A stretch of 30,354 bases of DNA from CAYQJS01 sp964417895. Lineage in GTDB: Bacteria > Chloroflexota > UBA6077 > SHYK01. The notes under the pieces were generated by a model that saw only the letters and a program-made list of their open reading frames with translations, ran no database searches and was not told the origin of the DNA. Both the position numbers and the translations under genes were made by a program. The DNA lies in NCBI GenBank assembly GCA_964417895.1, contig CAYQJS010000060.1, positions 1 to 30,354 on the forward strand, read 5' to 3'. Shown in pieces: positions 13,632 through 21,486 of the stretch; within the stretch, counting starts at the first letter, position 1; each line of letters starts with the position of its first letter.

Positions 13632-14927
13632 TTACTCCCAGTCCCACTCCATCGTGAAGAGGCCGTTGGCGGAGCGCTCGGTGGCGTAGATGATGCCGCG
13701 CTCGTCGATGTGCAGATCGTTCATCTGGGTGACCTCGCGACCTCTCGGCGCCGGGGGGATGCAGAAAGCCTGGAGCTCCGGCCGCCACGGATCGGACATG
13801 TCGTAGGCCCGGACGCCGAGGCTGAAGAACGTGCCGACGACTACGTCCTCCGAGCGGAAGGACCCCGCGCCCGGCACGTTCTGGTAGAGGTTGTGGGCGC
13901 CATACCGCTCCTTGCCTGCCAGCTCTTCCTTGTTCGGTAACGAGATAGCGCTCACGAGCTGGGGACGCTGCTCGAGGGAGATGTCGGCAAACCGCAACGT
14001 CTTTGGCTGATCGGCGGCCTGGGGGTGGGCGGACCCCTCCTCGGTAATGGCCAGCAGCCCCTTGCTGAAGAGCGGCATGGCCGTGTGCGTGTAGCCTGGC
14101 AGCGGAGGGTGGTAGTCGAGCTGAGACACCATCTTCGGATGCGCCTTGTCGGCAACGTCCAGGATGATCGCCCCGGAGTCCAGGTAAGCGACGTAACAGC
14201 GATCGGGGCGTTCCGGGTAGCAATAGACGTCATGAACGCGGTTCTGCGAGTTCCACGTCATGATGTCCCCTACTTTGACGCCACCCCGAATGGGCCCCGG
14301 CGGCAAGGGGATACCCAGGGCCTCAGCGACCTCCTCCGCGTGGTTCTTGACCCGGAACCCATCGCTTTTACTCGTGCCGGGGAGGTGCCAGCGGCCTGCC
14401 TCTGTGGGTCTGGTGGGGTCCCTCACGTCCAGGATCACCGTTTGCCAGCCCATGTTGGGGGCGTGGGGGTCCCAGTCCGTGGTGCCGGACGCCGCATAGA
14501 GGTACTGGCCATCGACCCACCACACGTAGTGGGTCCCTGGTGACTCGGGTCCCGAAGCATCCCAGAAACCGATGGACCGAGGCTGGGTGGGATCAGAGAT
14601 ATCGAAGAACTCGACACCGGCCGGCCGCTCGCCCGGTGGGACCTGGCGGGCCACGGCCATCGTGTCCCCCAGGATCATCAGCGAGTTGGACCGCCCATTC
14701 GGGTTCACCAGCTCTTGCGAGTAGACGACCCTGGGGTCCCGAGGGTCGGTGACGTCGACCGCGCTGAAGTCGCCCGGGGCATTCAGATGGGCGAGGAACA
14801 GGGTACGGCGGCCGTTCTTCCCCACGTGGATCTGAATCCCTTCGCCGCAGTCGCCGTACTTGCCCAGATCGTTGTGCCCGATGATGCGCATGTTGTTGGA
14901 GGCTATCGCCTTGATCTCTTCAGCCAA
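13632..14927 (-). CDS. LVIVD-repeat beta-propeller protein
   Basis: I choose TTG 14927 (431 residues) because AGGAG lies seven bases upstream and the sequence before it has no family character; the frame is open to 14990. The protein has repeated blade motifs of the LVIVD type, for example FSAVDVTDPRDPRVV, VEFFDISDPTQPRSIGFW, TVILDVRDPTRPTEAGRW, AIILDVADKAHPKMV, RFADISLEQRPQLV and VRAYDMSDPWRPELQAF. No export signal is evident at the chosen start. Such propellers are common in Chloroflexota and Actinobacteria beside hydrolases and aldolases, but their activity is unproven. It probably forms an operon with the cyclase-family gene. Confidence 0.8.
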   Translation of the reverse strand: MAEEIKAIASNNMRIIGHNDLGKYGDCGEGIQIHVGKNGRRTLFLAHLNAPGDFSAVDVTDPRDPRVVYSQELVNPNGRSNSLMILGDTMAVARQVPPGERPAGVEFFDISDPTQPRSIGFWDASGPESPGTHYVWWVDGQYLYAASGTTDWDPHAPNMGWQTVILDVRDPTRPTEAGRWHLPGTSKSDGFRVKNHAEEVAEALGIPLPPGPIRGGVKVGDIMTWNSQNRVHDVYCYPERPDRCYVAYLDSGAIILDVADKAHPKMVSQLDYHPPLPGYTHTAMPLFSKGLLAITEEGSAHPQAADQPKTLRFADISLEQRPQLVSAISLPNKEELAGKERYGAHNLYQNVPGAGSFRSEDVVVGTFFSLGVRAYDMSDPWRPELQAFCIPPAPRGREVTQMNDLHIDERGIIYATERSANGLFTMEWDWE

Positions 14928-14991
14928 AGAACTTCTCCTTTTGTCGAGGATCGCTATTCTCGATGTTCGTTCTGCGAGGAACGATGGCAAC

Positions 14992-15083
14992 TGTCATGCT
15001 GAGGAGCGCCAGCGACGAAGCATCTGCTGTAGGACGCAGCTTAGTGTTTGCCTGCAGATCCTTCGCTGGCGCTCAGGATGACA
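14992..15083. repeat. Intergenic inverted repeat, 'GCGCCAGCGAAG' family
   Basis: TGTCATGCTGAGGAGCGCCA... (from 14992) and ...TGGCGCTCAGGATGACA (to 15083) are inverted copies with small gaps, giving a long imperfect hairpin of about 90 bases. It has the form of a non-coding palindromic repeat. It lies in the spacer between the LVIVD and VOC genes. Only one copy is in this window. Confidence 0.7.
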
Positions 15084-15153
15084 ACCCGTCAGACGATTGC
15101 TAACGCTCCTCGTGTGTGTCCCTCCTCCGCAAGGCAGCGGCTGGGGACGCTTT

Positions 15154-16017
15154 TTAGGTACGAACGGAATGGAACGGGTCCCGGGCGGCCCCAGGATATA
15201 CGCCTCGCTCGGCGCAGACCTGGATCCGGTAGCCATCCGGATCAAGGACTGTCCAGGCCGAATCGCCATCTGGCTCGGGGTGCAGGCCAAACCGCTTGAG
15301 CTCGGCCTCCGCCGCTGCCAGGTCGAAATTCGCGACCGAGATCGCAAAGTGGTCCACGAACGCCTTCTGGTCGGGCTGACGGCTCGGGTTGATATAGAGT
15401 GCGTCCTCGGGATTACCGAAGGCGACCGAGCATTTCAGGCCGTCTTCGAACGCTAGCCGCATCCCGAGCAAGTCCATATAGAAGTCGCGGCTCCGGGCGT
15501 AATCGGGAACTCGATAGGCAATGTGATTGACGGCGGTGGCCTGAAAAACGCCAGGCCTTGCGGCGGCGCTCCCGGTGGGAACCTTGCCCTCGGTCGTGGC
15601 CCCTCGCGTGGCGGCCCCAGGGAATACGCCTTGTTCGCCGCAGATCTGGAGCGTGTATCCGTCCGGATCCAGGATGGTCCAGCCGTAATCGCCGTCGTAC
15701 TTGGGGTCGAAGCCATAGCGCCTCAGTACGGCCTCCACCGCGGCCGCGTCAAAATCTGCGATCGAGATCGCGAAGTGATTAACGGATGGCTTGCCGCCAG
15801 GGTCCCTGGATGGGCCGATGTAAATGGCCCGCTCCGGGTTACCGAAGGCGACCGAACAGCGTCTGCCGTCGTCAAACACGCACTTCATCCCGAGCAGGTC
15901 CATGAACCAGTCGCGGCTTCGGGCAACATCGGAGACAGAATAGGCGATGTGATTCACCGCGGTTGCCCTGAACACGCTCCGGGCATCGAGCAATCGTCCG
16001 TTGTCCCTCCTAAGCAT
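15154..16017 (-). CDS. Double VOC (glyoxalase/dioxygenase-fold) protein
   Basis: This is 287 residues from ATG 16017 with AAGGAG eight bases upstream. Two VOC modules arose by tandem duplication. Module 1 (about 18-130) has TAVNHIAYSVSDVARSRDWF, DLLGMK, CSVAFGNPERAIYI, VNHFAISIADFD and LDPDGYTLQICGEQGVFPGA. Module 2 (about 155-280) has TAVNHIAYRVPDYARSRDFY, DLLGMR, CSVAFGNPEDALYI, VDHFAISVANFD and LDPDGYRIQVCAERGVYPGA. VOC proteins are metal-dependent lyases, isomerases or dioxygenases. The His in NHIAY and the Gln near the end of each module are plausible ligands. The substrate is unknown. A linker of about 25 residues joins the modules. Confidence 0.85.
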   Translation of the reverse strand: MLRRDNGRLLDARSVFRATAVNHIAYSVSDVARSRDWFMDLLGMKCVFDDGRRCSVAFGNPERAIYIGPSRDPGGKPSVNHFAISIADFDAAAVEAVLRRYGFDPKYDGDYGWTILDPDGYTLQICGEQGVFPGAATRGATTEGKVPTGSAAARPGVFQATAVNHIAYRVPDYARSRDFYMDLLGMRLAFEDGLKCSVAFGNPEDALYINPSRQPDQKAFVDHFAISVANFDLAAAEAELKRFGLHPEPDGDSAWTVLDPDGYRIQVCAERGVYPGAARDPFHSVRT

Positions 16018-16105
16018 GGGCTAGTCTCCTTTCCGCGGGTTTCGCGTCCGGACCCGAATCATAATCCTCTATTGACGGGCTACAGATGTCCGACTTCAAG
16101 CGGAG

Positions 16106-16873
16106 CTAGTCCGCGTCGATCGTGGCATCGATACGGCCTCCGTGCTCTAGCATCTGCGCGTAGTAGCGCCATGTGCGGGGCGCTCCGCCCTCGGCCCGGC
16201 CGTCCGCCATCGAAACGGCCGCCCGGTCCTCGAAGTCCTCGAACGGGATGCTGGGTGGCTTCCGCCCGGCCAGCGCGGTCTGCCAGCAGAGGCGAGCCAG
16301 GTTCTCGATGTGGATGCAGCGGACAGTCGCCTCCTCGATGGAGATGCCCACCACCACATTCCCGTGGTGCTTGAGAAGCACAACATCCCGGTTGCCAAGG
16401 GTGGCTGCCACCGCGCGCCCCAGCTCAGGAGTGTGGATGAGCAGTGAACGCGGGTAGACGGGCACGCCCTTCGCCGCCAGCAAAGCTCCGCCCCAGTTTG
16501 GAGAGCCCACGATAGGCTGAAGGAGGATGCCAACGTTGCTGCACAGCACCTGGGCCGGCGGGTGGGCGTGGATCACACAGCCCACTTCCGGCCGAGCCTT
16601 GAACAGCTCGGTCGCGATGAAGCGCTCCGGCGGCAGAACCCAGTCGGCCAGTTCCTCGGCAGGGTTCCCATCGAAGTCCGCCCGATGCATGGCGGCCGGC
16701 TCCACGTAGCGAGGCGAACAATCGTGGGGGTTGCGGCAGCGAGCCAGCAGCTCATCGCTGCCCGGTACTCTGACGAACACGTGCCCAGTGGTGTCGTTCA
16801 TAGACCCGGTCATGGCCAGGATCTGATGGGCCTGGGCGGCCTTGTGCCTGAGCTCTTCGAGCGACTCAGCCAA
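16106..16873 (-). CDS. Class II aldolase/adducin-family protein, copy 1
   Basis: TTG 16873 is preceded by GGGAGG at six bases and gives 255 residues starting with AESLEELRHKAAQAHQILAM; the frame is open to 16999, but that extension is not family-like. The zinc site shows as HAHPP (His102, His104) and LLKHHGNVVVG (His170 region), with GDTTGH-equivalent NDTTGHVFVR at 26-35. Class II aldolases/epimerases cleave or epimerise sugar phosphates or related hydroxy acids. The next gene upstream (17051-17833) is a close paralogue of almost identical layout, so the pair may form a hetero-oligomer or have split substrates. Confidence 0.82.
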   Translation of the reverse strand: MAESLEELRHKAAQAHQILAMTGSMNDTTGHVFVRVPGSDELLARCRNPHDCSPRYVEPAAMHRADFDGNPAEELADWVLPPERFIATELFKARPEVGCVIHAHPPAQVLCSNVGILLQPIVGSPNWGGALLAAKGVPVYPRSLLIHTPELGRAVAATLGNRDVVLLKHHGNVVVGISIEEATVRCIHIENLARLCWQTALAGRKPPSIPFEDFEDRAAVSMADGRAEGGAPRTWRYYAQMLEHGGRIDATIDAD

Positions 16874-16939
16874 GCGATTCCTCCCTTTACCACTTCCCAC
16901 CGGCGCTCCAGCTTCGGCGGCGGACCGTCCGATGGTTCC

Positions 16940-17012
16940 GTAGGGCGGGGGCTTGTCCCCCGCCGCTCTCGGCGAAGCGAACGCGACGGCGCGGGACAAA
17001 CCCGCGCCCTAC
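16940..17012. repeat. GTAGGGCG hairpin repeat
   Basis: GTAGGGCGGGGGCTTGTCCC... (from 16940) pairs with ...GGGACAAACCCGCGCCCTAC (to 17012), an inverted repeat of about 70 bases lying between the two aldolase genes. A half copy with the same GTAG-CGCG-ACTTGTCCCGCG pattern is at 23676-23700. Confidence 0.65.
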
Positions 17013-17050
17013 CGGACGAAAGGCGACGCTCAAAACAACTGATGAGCCTG

Positions 17051-17833
17051 CTAATACTGCTCGAGATCGACCATGCTCTCGCGCGGAAGGCGCGGCGCCT
17101 CCTGGAGCATGCGGACGTAGTACTCCCAGCTCCAGGAGGCTCCTCCCTGCATGCCTGTTTCCCGCGCGGCTTCTGGCCGGAGGTGGTCCTCCCAGTCCTC
17201 CCAGGGGATGTCCGGGCTCTCCCGACCCACGACGGCGAGCTGCCAGCATAGCTTCGCCAGGTTCTCCAGGCGGATCGCTCGCACGGTCGTCTCTTGGACC
17301 GTACGACCGACGACCACGTTGCCGTGCGCCTTGAGGATCAACGCGTCATGGTTGCCCATGCGCGATAACATCGCCCTCCCGATCTCCGGGCTGTGGATGA
17401 GGAGCGAGCGTGGATAGACCGGGATGCCACCCAGGGCCAGGGCCGAGCCACCCCAGTTCTGCGACCCCACGATGGGACGGATATCCACGTCGCCGATGCT
17501 GCACAGGACCTGGGCAGGCGGGTGGGCGTGAATGACACACCGGATCTCAGGTCGCGCCCGGAAGATCGTCGTCCCGATGAATCGCTCGGGTGGAATAGTC
17601 CAGTCGCCTATGTCCTCGACCGGGTTTCCTCCCGCATCGACTCGGTGTAAGCAGCGCGGCTCCACGTACGCGGGAGACACGTCCCGGGTATTCCGGCAGC
17701 GAACGAGCATCTCGTCGGTGCCCGGGATGCGGACGAATACATGTCCGGTGGTGTCGCCCATCGACCCGGTCATAGTCAGGATCCGATGTGCGAGCACAGA
17801 CGTGCGTTTGAGCTCCGCGAACTGATCGTCCAC
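17051..17833 (-). CDS. Class II aldolase/adducin-family protein, copy 2
   Basis: GTG 17833 has AGGAGG eight bases upstream and gives 260 residues. It has GDTTGHVFVRIPGTDEMLVR, YVEPRCLHRVDAGGNPVEDI, the zinc pair HAHPP (His102, His104), SQNWGG, PVYPRSLLIHSPEIGRAM and KAHGNVVVG. It is a clear paralogue of 16106-16873, with the same residue numbering of the metal site, and must come from tandem duplication. It ends WSWEYYVRMLQEAPRLP, matching TWRYYAQMLEHGG in copy 1. It is the first gene of the minus-strand catabolic run, and the 440-base spacer upstream probably holds the promoter. Confidence 0.82.
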   Translation of the reverse strand: MDDQFAELKRTSVLAHRILTMTGSMGDTTGHVFVRIPGTDEMLVRCRNTRDVSPAYVEPRCLHRVDAGGNPVEDIGDWTIPPERFIGTTIFRARPEIRCVIHAHPPAQVLCSIGDVDIRPIVGSQNWGGSALALGGIPVYPRSLLIHSPEIGRAMLSRMGNHDALILKAHGNVVVGRTVQETTVRAIRLENLAKLCWQLAVVGRESPDIPWEDWEDHLRPEAARETGMQGGASWSWEYYVRMLQEAPRLPRESMVDLEQY

Positions 17834-18275
17834 AGCTCAGCCCTCCTCAAACGCCCTTTCTCGAAGAAATAGCGTGTAGGAGCCCAGCGTTGCCACGAGC
17901 ATCAGGGTACAGGATCGCCGGCGGCCATGTGCGGGCCTTCTGACAGCAGCCAAGCGACGTAGCATGGATCGCGTGGACGCAACGCAATAAGTATGAGCAT
18001 ACTATGCAAAAAGCCTGCCGCGCGGCGTTCTCCAGAGCATTCTATCCCCGGCTGGACTGCGGCCCATCAGGCGCACTACTATCAGCCGCAAGTGGACAGC
18101 CCGAACGATCGCCGCGGGCGGACGTGGGACATTCCGGGAGAAGCAAGGTGCGGAGGCGCCGATCAACGAACTCTCTCTCCCCCGTGCGCGGGGGAGAGAG
18201 CTAGGGTGAGGGGCCCCCGGGCGCCCAGAGCCCGTGGCCAGCACCCCACGACGGGGCAGCCCCAGAGAGGAGCTG
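17834..18275. other. Divergent spacer with palindromic repeat
   Basis: No gene is supported. The spacer lies between divergent genes and so should contain promoters in both directions, but no clear box pair was found. Positions 18171-18213 carry a repeat: CTCTCTCCCCCG / CGGGGGAGAGAG as a tight hairpin followed by CTAGGGTGAGGGG, the 'CTCACC..GGTGAG' family described elsewhere in the window. Confidence 0.55.
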
Positions 18276-19313
18276 ATGATGGATGGTCAGCGGCACATGT
18301 ACATCGGGACTCAGGACGGCATCGTCGCGCTGGCGGAGGACGGCGACCGCTGGGAACTCGAGCGGACCACGCTCGAGAGTAAGGCTGTCGACTCGCTCGT
18401 CGCCCCCGGAGAGGGCATCGTGGTGGCAGGGGTGGTGGACGACGGTGTGTACGTATCCGGTGATGGAGGGCGGTCGTGGGACCGCGGCCTCGCCGCCGAC
18501 GTGCGCAGCCTGGCAGCCGACCCCTCAAATCCAGCGACGCTCTACGCCGGCACGGAGCCGATCCATCTATTCCGCTCGCAGGATGCCGGCGACAGCTGGA
18601 CGGAAGTGGAGCCGCTCCAGCACATGCCCGAGTCGGTGCGCGAGAAGTGGTGGTTCCCCCAGTACCCGCACGAGGGGCACGTGCTCAGCATCTCCATCGA
18701 TCCGCGCGACGGCCGCCTCATCTACCTGGGCCTCGAGCACGGCGGCATCGTGCGCACCGACGATGGCGGCACAACCTGGGAGGATGTGTCGGCCGGCATC
18801 GAGTACATCGACATCCACATGGTGGCCGGCGATCCCCTCGAGCAGCGGCGCGTCTATGCGACCACCGCGCGGGGGTTCTATTACAGCGAAGACTACGGCC
18901 GCGACTGGGTGCTCTCGCTCGACGGCCTCACGCGGGACTACATGCACGATTTCGCTGTGCGCCCCGGGTCGCAGTCGACGCTGTTCATGGCTACCGCCAA
19001 CGGCAGCCCGCCCTCGTGGATGCGCGCCACGAGGGCGGAGTCGGCCATCTTCCGCAGCCGCGACGGCGGCCAGAGCTGGCACCAGCTGGGCGGCGGGTTG
19101 CCGCCCAGCATGGAGCGCATGATCTGGAACGTCGTCGGCGACCCGACCGATGACGCGCGGCTCTACGCCGCGGCGGGTGATTACGCGGGGCACCTGCCCG
19201 CGGGAACCGCCGCCGGCGGCGACGTGTGGGTGAGCGGGGACCGGGGAGACACGTGGGAGCGGATCTGCGAGACCGCTGGCTCGCCCCGCAAGCTGTGCGT
19301 CGCGGTGGCGTGA
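18276..19313 (+). CDS. Six-Asp-box (BNR) beta-propeller protein
   Basis: ATG 18276 (or 18279) follows GAGGAG by three to six bases, giving 345 residues. Six Asp-box/BNR motifs of the form SxDxGxxW are visible: SGDGGRSW, SQDAGDSW, TDDGGTTW, SEDYGRDW, SRDGGQSW and SGDRGDTW. These mark a sialidase/YCF48/VPS10-like propeller with one motif per blade. No catalytic Arg triad or Tyr of a true sialidase is identifiable, and there is no signal peptide, so it is probably not a sialidase but a cytoplasmic binding or sensor propeller. Proteins like this are often annotated WD40/YVTN/BNR-like glycosyl hydrolase. It is transcribed on its own. Confidence 0.82.
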   Translation: MMDGQRHMYIGTQDGIVALAEDGDRWELERTTLESKAVDSLVAPGEGIVVAGVVDDGVYVSGDGGRSWDRGLAADVRSLAADPSNPATLYAGTEPIHLFRSQDAGDSWTEVEPLQHMPESVREKWWFPQYPHEGHVLSISIDPRDGRLIYLGLEHGGIVRTDDGGTTWEDVSAGIEYIDIHMVAGDPLEQRRVYATTARGFYYSEDYGRDWVLSLDGLTRDYMHDFAVRPGSQSTLFMATANGSPPSWMRATRAESAIFRSRDGGQSWHQLGGGLPPSMERMIWNVVGDPTDDARLYAAAGDYAGHLPAGTAAGGDVWVSGDRGDTWERICETAGSPRKLCVAVA

Positions 19314-19322
19314 GCGGGGCCC

Positions 19323-19618
19323 ATCCCCCTCGCCCCCTTTCAGGGGAGAGGGTTGGGGTGAGGGGTCGCGAGGCACCGTTGACGCGAAGAGGTGCGAAAG
19401 GACTACCGGGTGTTGGGCGATTTGGCGGCGGTTGAGCAGGGGGTCCAGATTGCATTGGTGGGAGACGCCACCCCCCTCCCTAACCCTCCCCCTCAAGGGG
19501 GGAGCGGACCGGCGCTTCCTCCCCCTCGTGGGGGACCGGCGCTTTCCCCCTCCCCCTCGACGGGGGAGGGTTGGGGTGGGGGTGATCGTAACCCGACATC
19601 CATGCGAACCGACCCGCT
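19323..19618. repeat. Cluster of 'CTCACC..GGTGAG' intergenic repeats
   Basis: Unit 1 is at 19323-19366 (CCCCTTTCAGGGGAGAGGGT followed by TGGGGTGAGGGG). Unit 2 is longer, at 19470-19618, with CCCCCCTCCCTAACCCTCCC, AAGGGGGGAG, an internal CCCCCTCGACGGGGGAGGG hairpin and the tail TAACCCGACATCCATGCGAA followed by CCGACCCGCT. Unit 2 is strongly similar, including its tail, to 27162-27284 inside the EgtB/SenA-like gene. No coding function is seen here. Confidence 0.75.
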
Positions 19619-19621
19619 AGC

Positions 19622-20506
19622 ATGCGCTTACTAGACGACTCCAACGCGCCCTCACCCCAACCCTCTCCCAGAGGGAGAGGGGGCGCGTCCTGGAGGCCAC
19701 CCGCTGACGACCAACTGACGTGGTTCCGGCCCGACTCTGTCCTTCCGGAGCGTCCTCGGCCGCTGGATACCACTCTGGCGGTGCCGGCCTTCACCTTCGG
19801 GCTTACCCACTCCCTCGTCAGCCTCTACTTCCCCCTGTACGAAGTCCGCCATCGGCTGGTCGACGGGCACCTGTACCTCGCCACCGTGCCATCACCCATG
19901 GCCCAGCGCAACCTCACTGCCCAGATGCGCCGGGTGCGCGATTCCAGCCTGCGCTTCTCCCGCAATATTCGCGCCGGCTGGGAGCCATCAGCCCGGCGTG
20001 AGGTCGAGGAGTGCAACGAGCGGATGGCGGCGTTCCCACCCGCCGGGGCGACGGACGCCGAGGTGGCGGACACTCTGCCCTGGCTCCGGCGTACGCGGGG
20101 AAATCAGTGGTTCATCTCGATCCGCGCGGTGATTGCGCCCACTGCCATGCTTCAAACCGGCGTGGGCGAGACGCCCATCGCCGAGGCACTGGCCGTGGTT
20201 CAGGAGATGCGCCACCTTGTAGTCGGCCGCGGGACCGCCGAGCTAGACGCGGCGGTGGGGCGAGTCGCCGACCGTCTCGTCGCCAAGGGCTGCATCGCCG
20301 CGCCGAGCGACGTGCAGTGGATGGAGATCAGTGAGGTGCGCGACGCCCTTGAGCACGGAGGCGATCGCCGCGGCCTCGTTGCAGAGCGCCCGGCCGCGGC
20401 GGCCGTGCCCGCCGCCGCCGCGCCTCCTGTTACCGGACCGCCCCTGCCTCCGGATGCCCCGCACATGTACCTGGTGCGCGAGGTTCTGGCCCTGATTGGG
20501 GGGTAG
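19622..20506 (+). CDS. PEP-utilising-enzyme-like domain protein, probably truncated
   Basis: This is 294 residues from ATG 19622. The segment from about 33 (DDQLTWFRPDSVLPERPRPL and on), with YFPLYEVRHRLVDGHLYLAT, ARREVEECNERMAAF and NQWFISIRAVIAP, resembles the large central region of PEP-utilising enzyme-like proteins from Chloroflexota and Actinobacteria. The swivelling domain with the phospho-His is absent and the gene ends soon after a Pro/Ala-rich linker. The first ~30 codons (SPQPSPRGRGGA) are read through an intergenic repeat (19649-19684). This suggests an altered 5' end or a wrong start; no better start is visible before the domain. A remnant is as likely as a working protein. Confidence 0.45.
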   Translation: MRLLDDSNAPSPQPSPRGRGGASWRPPADDQLTWFRPDSVLPERPRPLDTTLAVPAFTFGLTHSLVSLYFPLYEVRHRLVDGHLYLATVPSPMAQRNLTAQMRRVRDSSLRFSRNIRAGWEPSARREVEECNERMAAFPPAGATDAEVADTLPWLRRTRGNQWFISIRAVIAPTAMLQTGVGETPIAEALAVVQEMRHLVVGRGTAELDAAVGRVADRLVAKGCIAAPSDVQWMEISEVRDALEHGGDRRGLVAERPAAAAVPAAAAPPVTGPPLPPDAPHMYLVREVLALIGG

Positions 20507-20539
20507 AGTCCCGTACACGTGGATTCGTTCGATAAGTCA

Positions 20540-20589
20540 GTAGGGGCTCGGCATGCCGAGCCCGCGGGCGATGCGTGCATCGCCCCTAC
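20540..20589. repeat. GTAGGGGC hairpin repeat
   Basis: GTAGGGGC (20540-20547) and GCCCCTAC (20582-20589) are perfect ends of a 50-bp palindromic unit. Inside is the perfect 20-bp palindrome GGGCTCGGCATGCCGAGCCC (20544-20563), followed by a second near-palindrome centred on GCGTGC. The form is that of a non-coding REP-like element. Confidence 0.7.
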
Positions 20590-20752
20590 GGCCCAGGGCT
20601 GCGCTCAGCCTCCACGTCTGCTCGCATTTTCCATTGAACGTCAGATTCGACTGAACGTCAGATTCGACGGGGTAGCGCCGGGGCCCACCGCTGCCCCGCC
20701 CTTTGGCGGCCAGCCGGACGGACGTATTGACCAACCGTACAATGGCCGAGCA

Positions 20753-21379
20753 ATGGATATCGCCCTTGAACGACGACGTCGGCTGCTGGCGTTGGCCATG
20801 CTCCGCCGACGGGCCCCGGCCGCGCACGCGGATGACGCGCCGCCCCCATCGCGAAGGGAGGCGAGATTGAGGTGGCCGGACATAGGCACGGTGCTCGGTG
20901 CTCTTTCGTGGGCCGTGTGCGGCGCCGTCGCCACGCGGCTCTACATGCCCGAACGCGCGACCGCCGATATCGACGTCCTCATCTATCGGCGCGACAGCCG
21001 GGCAGCTCGTCGGCTGCTGGAGGGCCACCGGTACGTGCGGACTGGCGATCTCGCCATCGGGGGCTCGACTTGGCGATCGCCCGACGGGGCGCTCGTCGAC
21101 GTCATCGAGCGGGATGACCCCTGGGTCCCCGCTGCGCTTCAGGAGGCTGCCGCGAATCTTGATTCCCAGGCCCTGCCCATTCTCCCGCTGCCGTACCTTG
21201 TGGTCATGAAGCTCCAGGCCAGTCGTGTGCAGGACCTGGCCGATCTGGCGCGCATGCTCGGGGCGGCTGAGCGCGAGGCGCTAGACGATGTCCGAAGGGT
21301 GGCGCGGAACTATGCCCCCGACGATGTCGGTGACCTGGAGAGCCTTATCGAGCTGGGCAAGCTCGAAGGCGGAGGTTAG
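20753..21379 (+). CDS. Nucleotidyltransferase-fold protein (AbiEii/MNT-like)
   Basis: This is 208 residues from ATG 20753; the frame is open upstream to 20519, but that part crosses a palindromic repeat. The core VCGAVATRLYMPERATADID with following VLIYRR fits the G-x(n)-D-x-D pattern of AbiEii/MNT-type nucleotidyltransferases (Asp72, Asp74), with a possible third acid in GALVDVIERD. The canonical GS after the first helix is replaced by GA, as in some family members. LPYLVVMKLQASRVQDLADL is the typical C-terminal KxxAxRxKDxxDL-like block. Such proteins can be toxins or RNA/protein-modifying enzymes. No HEPN or antitoxin partner is next to it. Confidence 0.65.
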   Translation: MDIALERRRRLLALAMLRRRAPAAHADDAPPPSRREARLRWPDIGTVLGALSWAVCGAVATRLYMPERATADIDVLIYRRDSRAARRLLEGHRYVRTGDLAIGGSTWRSPDGALVDVIERDDPWVPAALQEAAANLDSQALPILPLPYLVVMKLQASRVQDLADLARMLGAAEREALDDVRRVARNYAPDDVGDLESLIELGKLEGGG

Positions 21380-21410
21380 CATCTCCCGACTGAAAGCGGT
21401 CAGGGTTTCG

Positions 21411-21465
21411 CTCGTTGGTGAGCCTGCCGAACCACTGGGCCCTTCGACAAGCTCAGGGTGAGCGG
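21411..21465. repeat. 'TTCGACAAGCTCA' family repeat
   Basis: CTCGTTGGTGAGCCTGCCGA... pairs with ...TTCGACAAGCTCAGGGTGAG..., the same unit as at 434-515 and 23881-23960. It sits between the convergent nucleotidyltransferase and hydrolase genes, where it could act as a bidirectional terminator-like hairpin. Confidence 0.65.
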
Positions 21466-21486
21466 GGCCTTTCGGCAGCTCCTACG

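Noticed and set aside
13453..14223. Minus-strand frame within the LVIVD and cyclase genes
   Set aside because: It is an out-of-phase shadow with Arg/Gly/His-rich composition; the LVIVD and cyclase frames carry the conserved motifs.
18276..19313. True sialidase activity for the Asp-box propeller
   Set aside because: Asp-boxes are shared by many propellers. The catalytic Arg triad and Tyr/Glu pair cannot be placed, and there is no secretion signal.
19323..19618. Possible CRISPR-like cluster of short repeats
   Set aside because: The units are palindromic, of different lengths and without regular unique spacers; they match dispersed single repeats elsewhere. No cas gene is near.
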